The notes under the pieces: generated by a model
Told to the model about the DNA's origin: nothing
The model's input: the letters and a program-made list of their open reading frames with translations, nothing else
Databases searched by the model: none
Position numbers and translations under genes: made by a program
DNA from: Sphingomonas sp.
GTDB taxonomy: Bacteria > Pseudomonadota > Alphaproteobacteria > Sphingomonadales > Sphingomonadaceae
Reading direction: 5' to 3'
Assembly (NCBI RefSeq): GCF_019746665.1
Contig: NZ_JAIERS010000020.1
Location: forward strand, 1 to 64,000
DNA: 64,000 nt
Shown here: positions 54,276 through 63,732 of the stretch, in pieces
Position numbering within the stretch: the first letter of the stretch is position 1
Layout: each line of letters starts with the position of its first letter

Positions 54276-57200
54276 CCTGCTCCCTCAGCTGAGAGACAAT
54301 CAGGCGCGGGCAAGCGCGCCCGATGGACATGTGTGGCTCGCGGCTTCCGCTGGCACCGGCAAGACCCAGGTGCTGGCCGCGCGCGTCTATCGGCTGCTGC
54401 TGCGCGGCACCGAACCGGGGGCGATCCTGTGCCTCACTTTCACCAAGGCCGGTGCGGCGGAGATGGCGGCGCGGATCAGCGCCCGGCTCGCCGCCTGGGT
54501 GCGGATGCCCGAGCCCGACCTGAAGAAGGATCTGTTCGCGCTGGGGGAGGACCATAACGACCCGGCGCTCGTCGCCCGGGCGCGGGTGCTGTTCGCCAAG
54601 CTGCTCGACGCGCCGGGGGGCGGCTTACGCATCCAGACCATCCACGGCTTCTGCCAGGCCTTGCTATCCGCCTTCCCGCTCGAGGCGGGGCTGGTGCCGG
54701 GCTTCCGCCCGATCGAGGGGCGCGAGGAAGCGGTGCTCGCGCGCGAAACGCTGGCCGAGCTGCTGGTAACCGCCGAGCGCGAGGGGCGGCTGGGGCTGGT
54801 CGACGCGGTCGGCGCCCTTAGCCTGCGGCTGGGGGAGGGCGGCGCCGAGGATTTCCTGCGCGCCTGTGCCAGGGCGCATGGCGCGCTCGCCGGGCTGCCT
54901 GGGCTGAAACCCTATGTGCGGCGGATGCTCGATCTGCCGCTTGGCGATCTGGACGAGGCGCTGGCCGAGGCGTGCGCCGATGATCTCTTTGACGTCGGCG
55001 GGCTGAAGCGCATTGCCGCCGCCAACCGCGCCTGGGGTACGGCGCAGGGCCTGGATCATGCGGACCGCGCCGACCATTGGCTCGCCGCCGCGCCGGCGGC
55101 GCGGGTGGAACTGCTCGACGACCTGAAGGGCATCGCCTTCACCGGCAAAGGCGAACCCCGCAAATATTCCGCCAAGCTGCTCGCCTTCGAACCCGATTAT
55201 GCCGAGCTTGCGATCGCGCTGGGGACGCGCTGCGCCGACTTGCTCGCGACTGCCGAACGCGCGCGCTATGCCGATTTGCTGGCCGCCGGGCTGGAGGCGG
55301 GACGTGCTTATGCCGATGCCTATGCAGCCGCCAAGCGAACGCGCGGTCTGGTCGATTTCGAGGATTTGATCCAGGCGACCGTCGCGTTGCTCGATCAGCC
55401 CGGCATCAGCGAGTGGGTACGCTACAAGCTCGATCTTTCGACCGAGCATATCCTGGTGGACGAGGCGCAGGACACCAACATCGCGCAGTGGCGCATCATC
55501 GCCGCGATGGCCGCCGAATTCTTCGCCGGCGAGGGCACGCGGTCGCATCGCACGCTGTTCGTGGTGGGTGATTACAAGCAAGCGATATTCGGCTTTCAGG
55601 GCACCGATCCGGTAAATTTCGCCGCCGCCGAGCAGAGTTTCGGCGCGCAGGCGTTGGCGGCATACGATAAGGATTTAGGGTTAGGGACGCCCTGGCGGCG
55701 GCTGTCGCTCACGCATAGTTTCCGCTCGACCCGCCCGATCCTGGAATTCGTCGACGCCGCGATCGACGCGCTGCCGCCGCCCGGCATGGGCCTGATGGCG
55801 TCGCGTGAACCACATGCGAGCGAAGTGCCGGGCGCCGGCGTCGTTGAACTCTGGCCCCCTGTCACCGGTGTGGAGGAAGTGGCCGGCGAGGAAGAATGGC
55901 TGGGCGACCATGTCCGCGCGCTCGCGACGCGGATCGCCAGGCGAATCAAGGCGTGGCTCGATCCCGCTAATCCGTTGCTGCTGGGCGCCAAGGGACGGCC
56001 GCTCGCGGCAGGCGACGTCATGGTGCTGGTGAAGCGCCGGGGCGAGCTGGCCGCGCTGATCGTCGCGCGACTTTATGCCGAGGGCGTGCCGGTCGCGGGC
56101 GTCGATCGGTTGCGGCTGAACGCGCCGCTGGCGGTGCAGGATCTGCTCGCGGCTTTGCGCTTCGCGCTCCAGCCGGGGGACGATCTCGCGCTCGCGTCGC
56201 TGCTGGTGTCGCCGCTGATCGGCTGGAGTCAGGAGGAGTTGCTCGCCGCCGCGGCGCCGCGGCGGACCGGGCTGTGGCGGCATCTGCGCGCGACCCAGAG
56301 CGACGAGCGGCTCGCGCCACTCTATGATCTGCTCAGCCGCGCCGATCTGGCGACGCCCTATCAGCTGCTCGAGCATCTCCTTTCCGGCCCGCTCGACGGG
56401 CGACGCAAGTTGCTGCGCCGGCTGGGGGCCGAGGCACGCGATCCGATCGACGAGCTGCTCGCTGCCGCGCTCGATTTCGAGGCGCTGGCGACGCCGACAC
56501 TTCAGGCCTTCCTCGATTGGTTCGATCGCGGCGAGGTTGAAATCAAGCGCGAGGCCGAGGGTGGCGGCGGCGCGGTGCGGGTGATGACCGCACACGGCGC
56601 CAAGGGTCTGCAGGCGCCGCTGGTGATCCTGGCCGACGCCTGCGCCGATCCCGCCACCGCGCCGCGATCGCTGCTGCAATGGGAGCCGGAACAGGGCATC
56701 CGCTTCCCGATGCTGCGCCCGCGCGCGGCGGAGAAGAGCGGGCCGCTGGTCGCCCTGGTCGACGAAGCGGCGCGGCGCGAGCTGGAGGAGCACTGGCGGT
56801 TGTTCTACGTCGCCGCCACCCGCGCCGAGGAGCATCTCGTCATCACCGGCAGCCTGGGGCCGCGCGCGCAGGGCGTGCCGCCCGCGGCGAGCTGGTATGC
56901 TGCCGCCGACAAGGCGTTCAGCGCGCTGGGCGTCGCTGGGCAGGGCGAGCGCCGATTTTACGGCCATGTGCCGCAGCTGCCACGCGCGCTCAAAAGGCGT
57001 CCGGATGCTCTCACGCCGCCGCCGCCGCTGCCGGACTGGGTGCGAGCTCCCGCGCCGGTCGAGGCGCGCCCGCCGCGGCCGCTCGCCCCTTCCTCGCTCG
57101 GCGCCGATGCCGCGAGCGATCCGCCGCCGACCCCGGTGCTGCGCGCCGCTGCCGAGCGGGGCCGATTGGTCCATGCGCTGTTCGAGCGGCTGCCGGCGCT

Positions 57201-57681
57201 GCCGCGCGAGGCGCGCGAACCCGCCGCGCTCGCCTGGCTCGCCACCGCCGCGGCCGAACGCGCCGAGGCCGAGCGCGCGGCGATCGTGGCGGATGTTTGC
57301 GCTGTGCTCGATACCCCCGATTGGGCGCCGCTCTTCGCCCCCGAAGCGCTCGCCGAGGCGCCGATCGCGGCGGTAATCGGCGAAGGGCTGGTCGTCTCGG
57401 GCACGGTCGATCGCCTGCTGGTGCTGCCCGATCGCGTCCGGCTGGTGGATTTCAAGACCAGCCGCCGCGCGCCCGCCAGCCTCGACGAAATTCCGCGCTA
57501 TCATCTGCGGCAGATGGCCGCCTATGCTGCGGCACTCGCGGTTATTTTTCCGGGCCGTACCATCGAGGCAGGGCTGCTCTATACCGCCGCGCCGCGCCTG
57601 TTCACGCTCGATGCGGCGACGCTTGCGGGGCACAAGCCCCGCTTGGTGCCGCCCGAGCAAAGCTTGGCCCCTGTGCCTTGA
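54265..57681 (+). CDS. addA: Double-strand break repair helicase-nuclease AddA, 1138 aa
   Basis: UvrD-like SF1A helicase: Walker A AASAGTGKTQVLAARV (about 28-43), ILVDEAQDTN, VVGDYKQAIFGFQGT and VRVMTAHGAKGLQAP, and a C-terminal RecB-type nuclease with VRLVDFKTSRRAPAS. Translationally coupled to addB. The length fits the family. Confidence 0.95.
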   Translation: MAADLLPQLRDNQARASAPDGHVWLAASAGTGKTQVLAARVYRLLLRGTEPGAILCLTFTKAGAAEMAARISARLAAWVRMPEPDLKKDLFALGEDHNDPALVARARVLFAKLLDAPGGGLRIQTIHGFCQALLSAFPLEAGLVPGFRPIEGREEAVLARETLAELLVTAEREGRLGLVDAVGALSLRLGEGGAEDFLRACARAHGALAGLPGLKPYVRRMLDLPLGDLDEALAEACADDLFDVGGLKRIAAANRAWGTAQGLDHADRADHWLAAAPAARVELLDDLKGIAFTGKGEPRKYSAKLLAFEPDYAELAIALGTRCADLLATAERARYADLLAAGLEAGRAYADAYAAAKRTRGLVDFEDLIQATVALLDQPGISEWVRYKLDLSTEHILVDEAQDTNIAQWRIIAAMAAEFFAGEGTRSHRTLFVVGDYKQAIFGFQGTDPVNFAAAEQSFGAQALAAYDKDLGLGTPWRRLSLTHSFRSTRPILEFVDAAIDALPPPGMGLMASREPHASEVPGAGVVELWPPVTGVEEVAGEEEWLGDHVRALATRIARRIKAWLDPANPLLLGAKGRPLAAGDVMVLVKRRGELAALIVARLYAEGVPVAGVDRLRLNAPLAVQDLLAALRFALQPGDDLALASLLVSPLIGWSQEELLAAAAPRRTGLWRHLRATQSDERLAPLYDLLSRADLATPYQLLEHLLSGPLDGRRKLLRRLGAEARDPIDELLAAALDFEALATPTLQAFLDWFDRGEVEIKREAEGGGGAVRVMTAHGAKGLQAPLVILADACADPATAPRSLLQWEPEQGIRFPMLRPRAAEKSGPLVALVDEAARRELEEHWRLFYVAATRAEEHLVITGSLGPRAQGVPPAASWYAAADKAFSALGVAGQGERRFYGHVPQLPRALKRRPDALTPPPPLPDWVRAPAPVEARPPRPLAPSSLGADAASDPPPTPVLRAAAERGRLVHALFERLPALPREAREPAALAWLATAAAERAEAERAAIVADVCAVLDTPDWAPLFAPEALAEAPIAAVIGEGLVVSGTVDRLLVLPDRVRLVDFKTSRRAPASLDEIPRYHLRQMAAYAAALAVIFPGRTIEAGLLYTAAPRLFTLDAATLAGHKPRLVPPEQSLAPVP

Positions 57682-57743
57682 GCCCGCGTAACCGCCTGCC
57701 TAACTTCCCGCGTAATGACGATCAGTTGAAGGAGTCTCGAACC

Positions 57744-58067
57744 ATGGCGACCAAGGCAATCAGCGATACCAGCTTTACCGACGACGTGCTCAGCGCGGAC
57801 AAGCCCGTGCTCGTCGATTTCTGGGCGGACTGGTGTGGACCGTGCAAGATGATCGCGCCCGCGCTGGAAGAGCTTTCGGACGAGCTCGCCGATCAGGTGA
57901 CGATCACGAAGGCGAATCTTGACGACGCGCCCGATTCGGCGGCGAAATATGGCATCCGCACGATCCCGAACCTGGTGCTTTTTAGGAATGGCGAGGAAGT
58001 CGCCCGCTTCAGCCGCGCGGCGCCGAAGGGGCAGCTGAAGGCGTGGCTGGAAGGCGCACTGGCCTGA
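57744..58067 (+). CDS. trxA: Thioredoxin
   Basis: 107-residue thioredoxin with the redox site WADWCGPCKMIAPAL and cis-Pro in IRTIPNLVLF. Reduces protein disulphides and serves ribonucleotide reductase and peroxiredoxins such as the one in this window. AAGGAG lies upstream of the ATG at 57744. A strong terminator follows. Confidence 0.95.
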   Translation: MATKAISDTSFTDDVLSADKPVLVDFWADWCGPCKMIAPALEELSDELADQVTITKANLDDAPDSAAKYGIRTIPNLVLFRNGEEVARFSRAAPKGQLKAWLEGALA

Positions 58068-58079
58068 GCCAACGGGATC

Positions 58080-58101
58080 AAGGCGGGAACAAACCCGCCT
58101 T
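58080..58101 (+). terminator. Intrinsic terminator of trxA
   Basis: AAGGCGGG (58080-58087) pairs with CCCGCCTT (58094-58101) across AACAAA and is followed by ATT. It lies 12 bp after the trxA stop. Confidence 0.75.
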
Positions 58102-58157
58102 ATTCCGCCCGACGCGGGGCTGGATCATAAAGCCTGCCGGACCAACAGGGAGGCTTT

Positions 58158-58673
58158 ATGGCACAGCGCAAGACCGCGCTCGATCACCTGAATAGCGGGC
58201 GTGAGCCGCACATCGTTCACATGATCCCGCCTGGCGCCCCCGGCTTTCGGGAAGCGCAGGGCGGGGCGATGGTCATCTCCTCGCCGCAAGAAGTGGATGC
58301 ATTCGTCCGGCAAGTCGCGCCTGGCGAAGTTACGACGCTTGACGAACTGCGGGCGGCGATCGCGCGGCGGCATCAAGTGGCGGTGGCTTGCCCGGTATCG
58401 ACCGCGATCTTCCTGAACATGTGCGCGCGCGCCGCCGAGGAACGCCGCGACATGGGCGTGCCCGGCGCCGAGCTGACGCCATGGTGGCGGGTGCTTAAAA
58501 AGGGCGGTTTTCTCAATCCCAAATATCCGGGCGGGGTCGAACGACAGGCCGAGTTGCTCGCGGCAGACGGTGTTCGCGCCGCGCCCCTGCGCAAACAACT
58601 CGCGGTGTTCGACTATGCGGCGCGGCTCCCTGCGCACTGGCGGCAGGCGAGTGAGGAGACGCCGCGGGTCTAG
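58158..58673 (+). CDS. MGMT/Atl-like DNA-binding-domain protein, 171 aa
   Basis: The central part (TTLDELRAAIARRHQVAVACP then TPWWRVLKKGGFLNPKYPGG) resembles the winged-helix DNA-binding domain of O6-alkylguanine-DNA alkyltransferases. The catalytic PCHR motif is absent, as in alkyltransferase-like proteins that flag lesions without repairing them. An N-terminal 60 residues (ALDHLNSGREPHIVHMIPPG) precede it. Convergent with argJ; the ends overlap by 4 bp. Confidence 0.65.
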   Translation: MAQRKTALDHLNSGREPHIVHMIPPGAPGFREAQGGAMVISSPQEVDAFVRQVAPGEVTTLDELRAAIARRHQVAVACPVSTAIFLNMCARAAEERRDMGVPGAELTPWWRVLKKGGFLNPKYPGGVERQAELLAADGVRAAPLRKQLAVFDYAARLPAHWRQASEETPRV

Positions 58674-59893
58674 CTTCGATAATCGGCGTTGATGCTGATA
58701 TAGCCGTGGGTCAGGTCGCACGTCCAAACCGTGGCGCGGCCATCGCCTAGCCCCAGGTCGACGCCAATCTCGATCTCGCTGCCCTTGAGATGCGCGGCAA
58801 CGGGAGCCTCGTCATAGCCCTCGACCACCATCCCGCCGCGCGCGACCTCGGTGTCGCCGAAGCGGATACTGAGCAGATCGCGCTCGGCCGGCTCGCCCGC
58901 CTTGCCGACCGCCATCACGACGCGGCCCCAATTGGCGTCCTCGCCGGCGATTGCCGTCTTCACGAGCGGGGAATTGGCGATGGCGAAGCCGATGCGGCGC
59001 GCGCTGGCGTCGCTCTCGGCGCCGCTCACGTCGATGGTGATGAACTTGCGCGCGCCCTCGCCGTCGCGGACGACCAGTTGCGCGAGCATCCGGCAGAGAT
59101 CGCCAAGCGCCGCTCGGAAGGCATCGGCCCCGCTGCTGTCGTGATCGCGCAGCACGGCGTTGCCCGCCGCGCTGGTCGCGAAGGCGAGCACGGTATCGCT
59201 GGTCGAGGTATCGCCATCGACGGTGATGCAATTGAACGTCGCGTCGCTCGCATCGGCAAGCGCCGATTGCAGGAATGCGGGCTCCACGGCGGCATCGGTA
59301 AAGATGAAGCCCAGCATCGTCGCCATGTCGGGGGCGATCATCCCCGAACCCTTGATGATGCCGGCAAGAGTGACGATCCGGCCGTCGACCACCGCTTGCG
59401 TCATCGCTCCCTTGGCGAAGGTGTCGGTGGTACCGATCGCCTCGGCCGCCGCCTGCCAGCTCGCCTCGGGCGCGGCGAAGGCGGCGGCGAGGCCGGCCTC
59501 GGCCTTGTCGATCGGCAGCGGCACGCCGATCACCCCGGTCGAGGCGACGAACACGTCCGATGGCTGGCAGCCAAGCTCTTGCGCGGCGCGCGCCGCGATC
59601 GCCTCCACCGCCGCGCGGCCGCGATTACCGGTGAAGGCGTTGGCGTTCCCGGCATTCACCACCAGTGCCCGCGCGCGGCCCAGCGGCAGCGCCGACCGGC
59701 ACCACTCCACCTCGGGTGAGGGGCAGCGGCTGCGGGTGAGCACCCCGGCGACGCTCGTCCCTTCTGGCAATGTCGCAAGCGTCAGATCGGCGCGCTCCCA
59801 AGGCTTGTAGCCCGCGCGCGACACGCGAAGCGCGACGCCACCGACCGGCGGCAGCGCGGGGAAGGGCAGGGCGAGCGGGGAGGGGTGTGACAT
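58670..59893 (-). CDS. argJ: Bifunctional ornithine acetyltransferase/N-acetylglutamate synthase
   Basis: Arginine biosynthesis enzyme that cleaves itself at Thr in APDMATMLGFIFTDA. It also has GNANAFTGNRG, IKGSGMIAPDM and CDLTHGYISINADYRS at the end. 407 residues from the ATG at 59893, five bases after AAAGGA; another ATG two codons upstream is less well placed. Confidence 0.9.
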   Translation of the reverse strand: MSHPSPLALPFPALPPVGGVALRVSRAGYKPWERADLTLATLPEGTSVAGVLTRSRCPSPEVEWCRSALPLGRARALVVNAGNANAFTGNRGRAAVEAIAARAAQELGCQPSDVFVASTGVIGVPLPIDKAEAGLAAAFAAPEASWQAAAEAIGTTDTFAKGAMTQAVVDGRIVTLAGIIKGSGMIAPDMATMLGFIFTDAAVEPAFLQSALADASDATFNCITVDGDTSTSDTVLAFATSAAGNAVLRDHDSSGADAFRAALGDLCRMLAQLVVRDGEGARKFITIDVSGAESDASARRIGFAIANSPLVKTAIAGEDANWGRVVMAVGKAGEPAERDLLSIRFGDTEVARGGMVVEGYDEAPVAAHLKGSEIEIGVDLGLGDGRATVWTCDLTHGYISINADYRS

Positions 59894-59943
59894 GGGCATC
59901 CTTTGGGCTAAGCTGGCGCGCGATAGCGAAAAGGGGCGTTAGC

Positions 59944-60537
59944 GTGGCGGCGGTTGAAGGCAAGATCGGGTTGATGGCGCTGGCGACAATGCTCGCCCAA
60001 CCGGCATTGGCCGAGGGGCAGGCCAAGTCGGCCGGCGTCGCCCAGGCCGGGCCAGCCTCTTCCCCGGCGAAGGCCGGGGCCCAGTCGCGCGCCAAGCGCC
60101 ATGTCGGCGTGACCAAAGCCGCTGGCGCACTGCTTGATCCTGGCCTTCGCCGGGGAAGTGGGGAAGGTTTGCCCGCGAAGGCGCCTGGCGCCGCTCCAGC
60201 CGCGGCTCCGGCTCCCGCGGCGGTCGGCACGCCGCCAGAACCCGTAGGCCGGGTCGCCGACTGGTTCCCCGCCGATGCCTATCCGCCGCAGGCCCGCGCC
60301 AAATCGCAGGAAGGCCAGACGGTTTATGCCGTCGAGCTCGATCCGGCGGGGCGCATCGTCCGATGCAATGTCGTCCAAAGCTCGGGTTCTGACCTTCTCG
60401 ATTCGACCACCTGCACCCTGGTGATCTCGAACGGCCGCTTCCGTCCCGCGCGCGATGCCGCCGGCAAGCCCGTCGTCGGTCGCTATCAGGGGTCGATGCG
60501 CTGGAAGCTGGTCGAGGGACCGTCGAGCGAGGAATAG
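59944..60537 (+). CDS. TonB-C-terminal-domain protein, 197 aa
   Basis: A hydrophobic N-terminus (GLMALATMLAQPALAEGQ) acts as signal or anchor. An Ala/Pro linker and a C-terminal TonB-like domain follow (DWFPADAYPPQARAKSQEGQ, VYAVELDPAGRIVRCNVVQS, STCTLVISNGRFRPARDAAG-like). About 33 residues of the linker are encoded by a REP-like inverted repeat at 60060-60157. It probably transfers energy or acts as a periplasmic domain protein. GTG start at 59944; ATG 59974 is an alternative. Confidence 0.7.
   Translation: MAAVEGKIGLMALATMLAQPALAEGQAKSAGVAQAGPASSPAKAGAQSRAKRHVGVTKAAGALLDPGLRRGSGEGLPAKAPGAAPAAAPAPAAVGTPPEPVGRVADWFPADAYPPQARAKSQEGQTVYAVELDPAGRIVRCNVVQSSGSDLLDSTTCTLVISNGRFRPARDAAGKPVVGRYQGSMRWKLVEGPSSEE
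60060..60157. repeat. REP-like inverted repeat inside the TonB-like gene
   Basis: Arms TTCCCCGGCGAAGGCCGGG (60060-60078) and CCTGGCCTTCGCCGGGGAA (60139-60157) are reverse complements at 18 of 19 positions with a 60-bp spacer. This GCGAAGGC-type repeat is the kind dispersed in sphingomonad genomes, normally between genes. Here it is read in frame, giving residues such as LDPGLRRG. Confidence 0.7.
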
Positions 60538-60857
60538 TGGACGTTTCGCCCGCAAATGCCTATGTCCCCCGGAATTACCATTCTCGACGGAACGAAGTGC
60601 CCCGCGTGACCCTGTTGCTGCTCTTGTCGGCGTTGCTTTCGGCCTTTGGCGGCGGTGTCGCGCCGGCGCGGTCGGTGGCGCCCGCTCAGGTCGCACAAGT
60701 GGCGGTGGTCGCCGAGGCTGCTTTGCCGATCGCGGTGGTCTCGACCCGTCCGATCCAACCGCGCGCATCGCGCCCGCCGGTCGCGCTGCTGGCGCGCATC
60801 ACGCCGATCGCCCCGCTGCCGATCGAGCCGCATTGGGCCTGGCGTCGGCGCGAATAG
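60537..60857 (+). CDS. Hypothetical small exported or membrane protein, up to 106 aa
   Basis: A hydrophobic stretch (VTLLLLLSALLSAFGGG) is followed by an Ala/Pro/Arg-rich tail ending EPHWAWRRRE. The frame can start at GTG 60537 (overlapping the previous stop, TAGTG), GTG 60597 or GTG 60606. The last two put the hydrophobic part at the N-terminus like a signal peptide and are more plausible. No family recognised. Confidence 0.45.
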   Translation: MDVSPANAYVPRNYHSRRNEVPRVTLLLLLSALLSAFGGGVAPARSVAPAQVAQVAVVAEAALPIAVVSTRPIQPRASRPPVALLARITPIAPLPIEPHWAWRRRE

Positions 60858-60930
60858 CGCGCGCCTTCCTCGCTTCCCGCCCGATTTTAGCGCAGTGCCG
60901 CTGGCCGCGCCCGTTTTGCCATAGGAAATC

Positions 60931-63675
60931 ATGATGTTCGGCAGCCTTGCCAAGACCTTGTTCGGCTCGTCCAACGATCGCTACGTCAAATCTCTTCAAC
61001 CGCTGGTTGCCAAGATCAACGCGCTGGAGCCCCAGATTCAGGCGATGGACGACGCGACACTCGCCGCGCAGACGCTGCGTTTCCGCGAGCGGCTCGCCAA
61101 TGGCGAAGCGCTCGACGCGCTGCTCCCCGAAGCCTTCGCCACGGTGCGCGAGGCGGCGCGGCGTACGCTCGGCCAGCGCCATTATGATGTGCAGCTCATC
61201 GGCGGCATCGTCCTCCATCGCGGCGAAATCGCCGAGATGCGCACGGGCGAGGGCAAGACGCTGGTGGCGACCCTAGCGACCTACTTGAACGCGCTGCCCG
61301 GCACCGGCGTCCATGTCGTGACGGTGAACGACTATCTCGCCCAGCGCGATGCCGACTGGATGGGGCAGGTCTATCGCTTCCTGGGGCTGACGGTCGGCGT
61401 CATCGTCCCCAATCTCACCGACGAACAGCGCCGTGAAGCCTATCACAGCGACATCACCTACGGCACGAACAACGAGTTCGGCTTCGATTATCTGCGCGAC
61501 AACATGAAATATGATCGCGAATCGATGGTGCAGCGCCGGTTCAACTTCGCGATCGTCGACGAAGTCGACTCGATCCTGATCGACGAAGCGCGCACGCCGC
61601 TGATCATCTCCGGCCCCACCGACGACAAGACCGACCTGTATCTCGCGGTCGATGCGATCGTGAAGCAACTGGTGCCCGCTGATTATGATTTCGACGAGAA
61701 GCAGCGCTCGATCATCCTGACCGAGGACGGCACCGAAAAGGCCGAGCGGCTGCTGGAGGGCGCGGGGTTGCTTGAAGGTAGCAACCTCTATGATTTCGAG
61801 AACACGCAGGTCGTCCATCACCTGAACCAGGCGCTGCGCGCGAATGTGATGTTTAAGCGCGACACCGATTATATCGTGAAGGATGGCAAGGTCGTCATCA
61901 TCGACGAATTCACCGGGCGCATGATGGATGGCCGCCGCTGGTCCGATGGTCTTCACCAGGCGGTCGAAGCGAAGGAAGGCGTGAACATCGAGCCGGAGAA
62001 CCAGACGCTCGCCTCGATCACTTTCCAGAATTATTTCCGCATGTATCCCAAGCTGGGCGGCATGACCGGCACGGCGGCGACCGAGGCTTCCGAATTCTAC
62101 GACATCTACAAGATGAACGTCGTCACCATCCCGACCAACGTGCCGGTGCAACGTGTCGACGAGGAGGACGAATTCTACAAGGACACCCAGGACAAGTTCA
62201 AAGCGATCGCCAAGAAAATCCGCGAACATGCCGAGCGCGGCCAGCCGGTGCTAGTCGGCACGGTCTCGATCGAAAAGTCCGAGTTGCTGTCCGAATTCCT
62301 CGAGCAAGAGGACGTGCCGCACAAGGTGCTGAACGCCCGCTTCCACGAGATGGAGGCGCATATCGTGGCGCAGGCGGGCCGTAAGGGCGCGGTGACGATC
62401 GCGACCAACATGGCCGGCCGCGGCACCGACATTCAGCTGGGCGGCAACGTCGAGTTCCGCGTCGCCGACGAGCTCGCCGAAATGCCGGAGGGTGAGGAGC
62501 GTGAGGCGGCGATCGCCCGGATCAAGGCGGAGGTCGCCGCTGAGAAGCAGGAAGTGCTCGCCGCCGGCGGGTTGTTCGTGCTTGGTACCGAGCGGCATGA
62601 AAGCCGCCGCATCGACAATCAGCTACGCGGCCGTTCGGGGCGCCAGGGCGACCCGGGCCTCAGCCGCTTCTACCTGTGCCTTGAGGACGATCTGCTGCGC
62701 ATCTTTGGGCCGGACACGATGTTCTCCAGGATGATGCGATCGAACCTTGGCGATGGCGAGGCGATCAGCTCCAAATGGCTGTCGAAGGCGATCGAGACCG
62801 CGCAGAAGAAGGTCGAGGCGCGCAATTACGATATCCGCAAGCAGGTCGTCGAATATGACGACGTGATGAACGATCAGCGCAAGGTCGTGTATGAACAGCG
62901 CGCCGACATCATGGACGCCGAGACGGTGGGCGATGTCGTCGCCGACATGCGCGCCGAAACGGTCAACGCGATCGTCGGCGAGGCATGCCCGGTCGGCAGC
63001 TATCCCGAGCAATGGGACGTCGCCCGGCTCGCCGAGCGCGCGCGCGATCTGCTCGGAGTCGAGGCGCCGCTCGATGCGTGGCTGAAGGAGGAAGCGGTCG
63101 ATCCCGAGCTGATCGAGGAACGGCTGCGCGACCTTGCCGACGCGCATGTCGCCGACAAGGCGAAGGAGCTGGAAGCGGCGACCTGGACCTCGATCGAAAA
63201 GTCGATCTTGCTCCAGAATCTGGATCATCACTGGAAGGAGCATCTCTCGACGCTCGATGCGCTGCGCCAGGTCGTCCACCTGCGCGCCTATGCGCAGAAG
63301 ACGCCGATCAACGAGTATAAGCAGGAGGCGTTCGCCCTGTTCGAGCGGATGTTGAGCGCGATCCGCGAGGATGTGACCAAGACGCTGGCGCACGCGCAAT
63401 TCCAGTTCCAGGCGCCGCCTGAACTGCCACCGCTGCCCGATTTCCTCACCAATCTGGGTGAACTGGAAGCGCCGCTCGATCTCGATCCGCAATCGCTCGG
63501 ACTGGTGACGACGCGGCTGGCGCCGGCGCCGTTCTTCGCGGCGGGCGGCGAAGCGGCGCTCGCCGAACCGCTCAGCGACGAACCGGCCGAATGGGAAGGC
63601 CGGGTGAGCCGCAACGCCGCCTGCCCGTGCGGATCGGGCAAGAAGTATAAGCATTGCCACGGGGCGCTGGCTTAA
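60931..63675 (+). CDS. secA: Preprotein translocase ATPase SecA, 914 aa
   Basis: Motor of Sec secretion: Walker [51 protein letters not shown] and the C-terminal zinc finger [14 protein letters not shown] that binds SecB. Full length. AGGAAA precedes two adjacent ATGs (60931, 60934). A hairpin follows the stop. Confidence 0.95.
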   Translation: MMFGSLAKTLFGSSNDRYVKSLQPLVAKINALEPQIQAMDDATLAAQTLRFRERLANGEALDALLPEAFATVREAARRTLGQRHYDVQLIGGIVLHRGEIAEMRTGEGKTLVATLATYLNALPGTGVHVVTVNDYLAQRDADWMGQVYRFLGLTVGVIVPNLTDEQRREAYHSDITYGTNNEFGFDYLRDNMKYDRESMVQRRFNFAIVDEVDSILIDEARTPLIISGPTDDKTDLYLAVDAIVKQLVPADYDFDEKQRSIILTEDGTEKAERLLEGAGLLEGSNLYDFENTQVVHHLNQALRANVMFKRDTDYIVKDGKVVIIDEFTGRMMDGRRWSDGLHQAVEAKEGVNIEPENQTLASITFQNYFRMYPKLGGMTGTAATEASEFYDIYKMNVVTIPTNVPVQRVDEEDEFYKDTQDKFKAIAKKIREHAERGQPVLVGTVSIEKSELLSEFLEQEDVPHKVLNARFHEMEAHIVAQAGRKGAVTIATNMAGRGTDIQLGGNVEFRVADELAEMPEGEEREAAIARIKAEVAAEKQEVLAAGGLFVLGTERHESRRIDNQLRGRSGRQGDPGLSRFYLCLEDDLLRIFGPDTMFSRMMRSNLGDGEAISSKWLSKAIETAQKKVEARNYDIRKQVVEYDDVMNDQRKVVYEQRADIMDAETVGDVVADMRAETVNAIVGEACPVGSYPEQWDVARLAERARDLLGVEAPLDAWLKEEAVDPELIEERLRDLADAHVADKAKELEAATWTSIEKSILLQNLDHHWKEHLSTLDALRQVVHLRAYAQKTPINEYKQEAFALFERMLSAIREDVTKTLAHAQFQFQAPPELPPLPDFLTNLGELEAPLDLDPQSLGLVTTRLAPAPFFAAGGEAALAEPLSDEPAEWEGRVSRNAACPCGSGKKYKHCHGALA

Positions 63676-63696
63676 GCCCGTGTTCCGTGCGAGCTA

Positions 63697-63725
63697 GGCC
63701 GGCGGCTGATCGTGTGCCGCCGGCC
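63697..63725. terminator. Bidirectional hairpin between secA and the right-edge gene
   Basis: GGCCGGCGGC (63697-63706) pairs perfectly with GCCGCCGGCC (63716-63725). It lies between two convergent genes, so it can end both transcripts. There is no strong T-run on either side. Confidence 0.55.
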
Positions 63726-63732
63726 GACTTGC

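Noticed and set aside
55681..57660. 659-codon minus-strand frame over addA
   Set aside because: AddA motifs on the plus strand cover the same DNA; the reverse frame has no recognisable domain.
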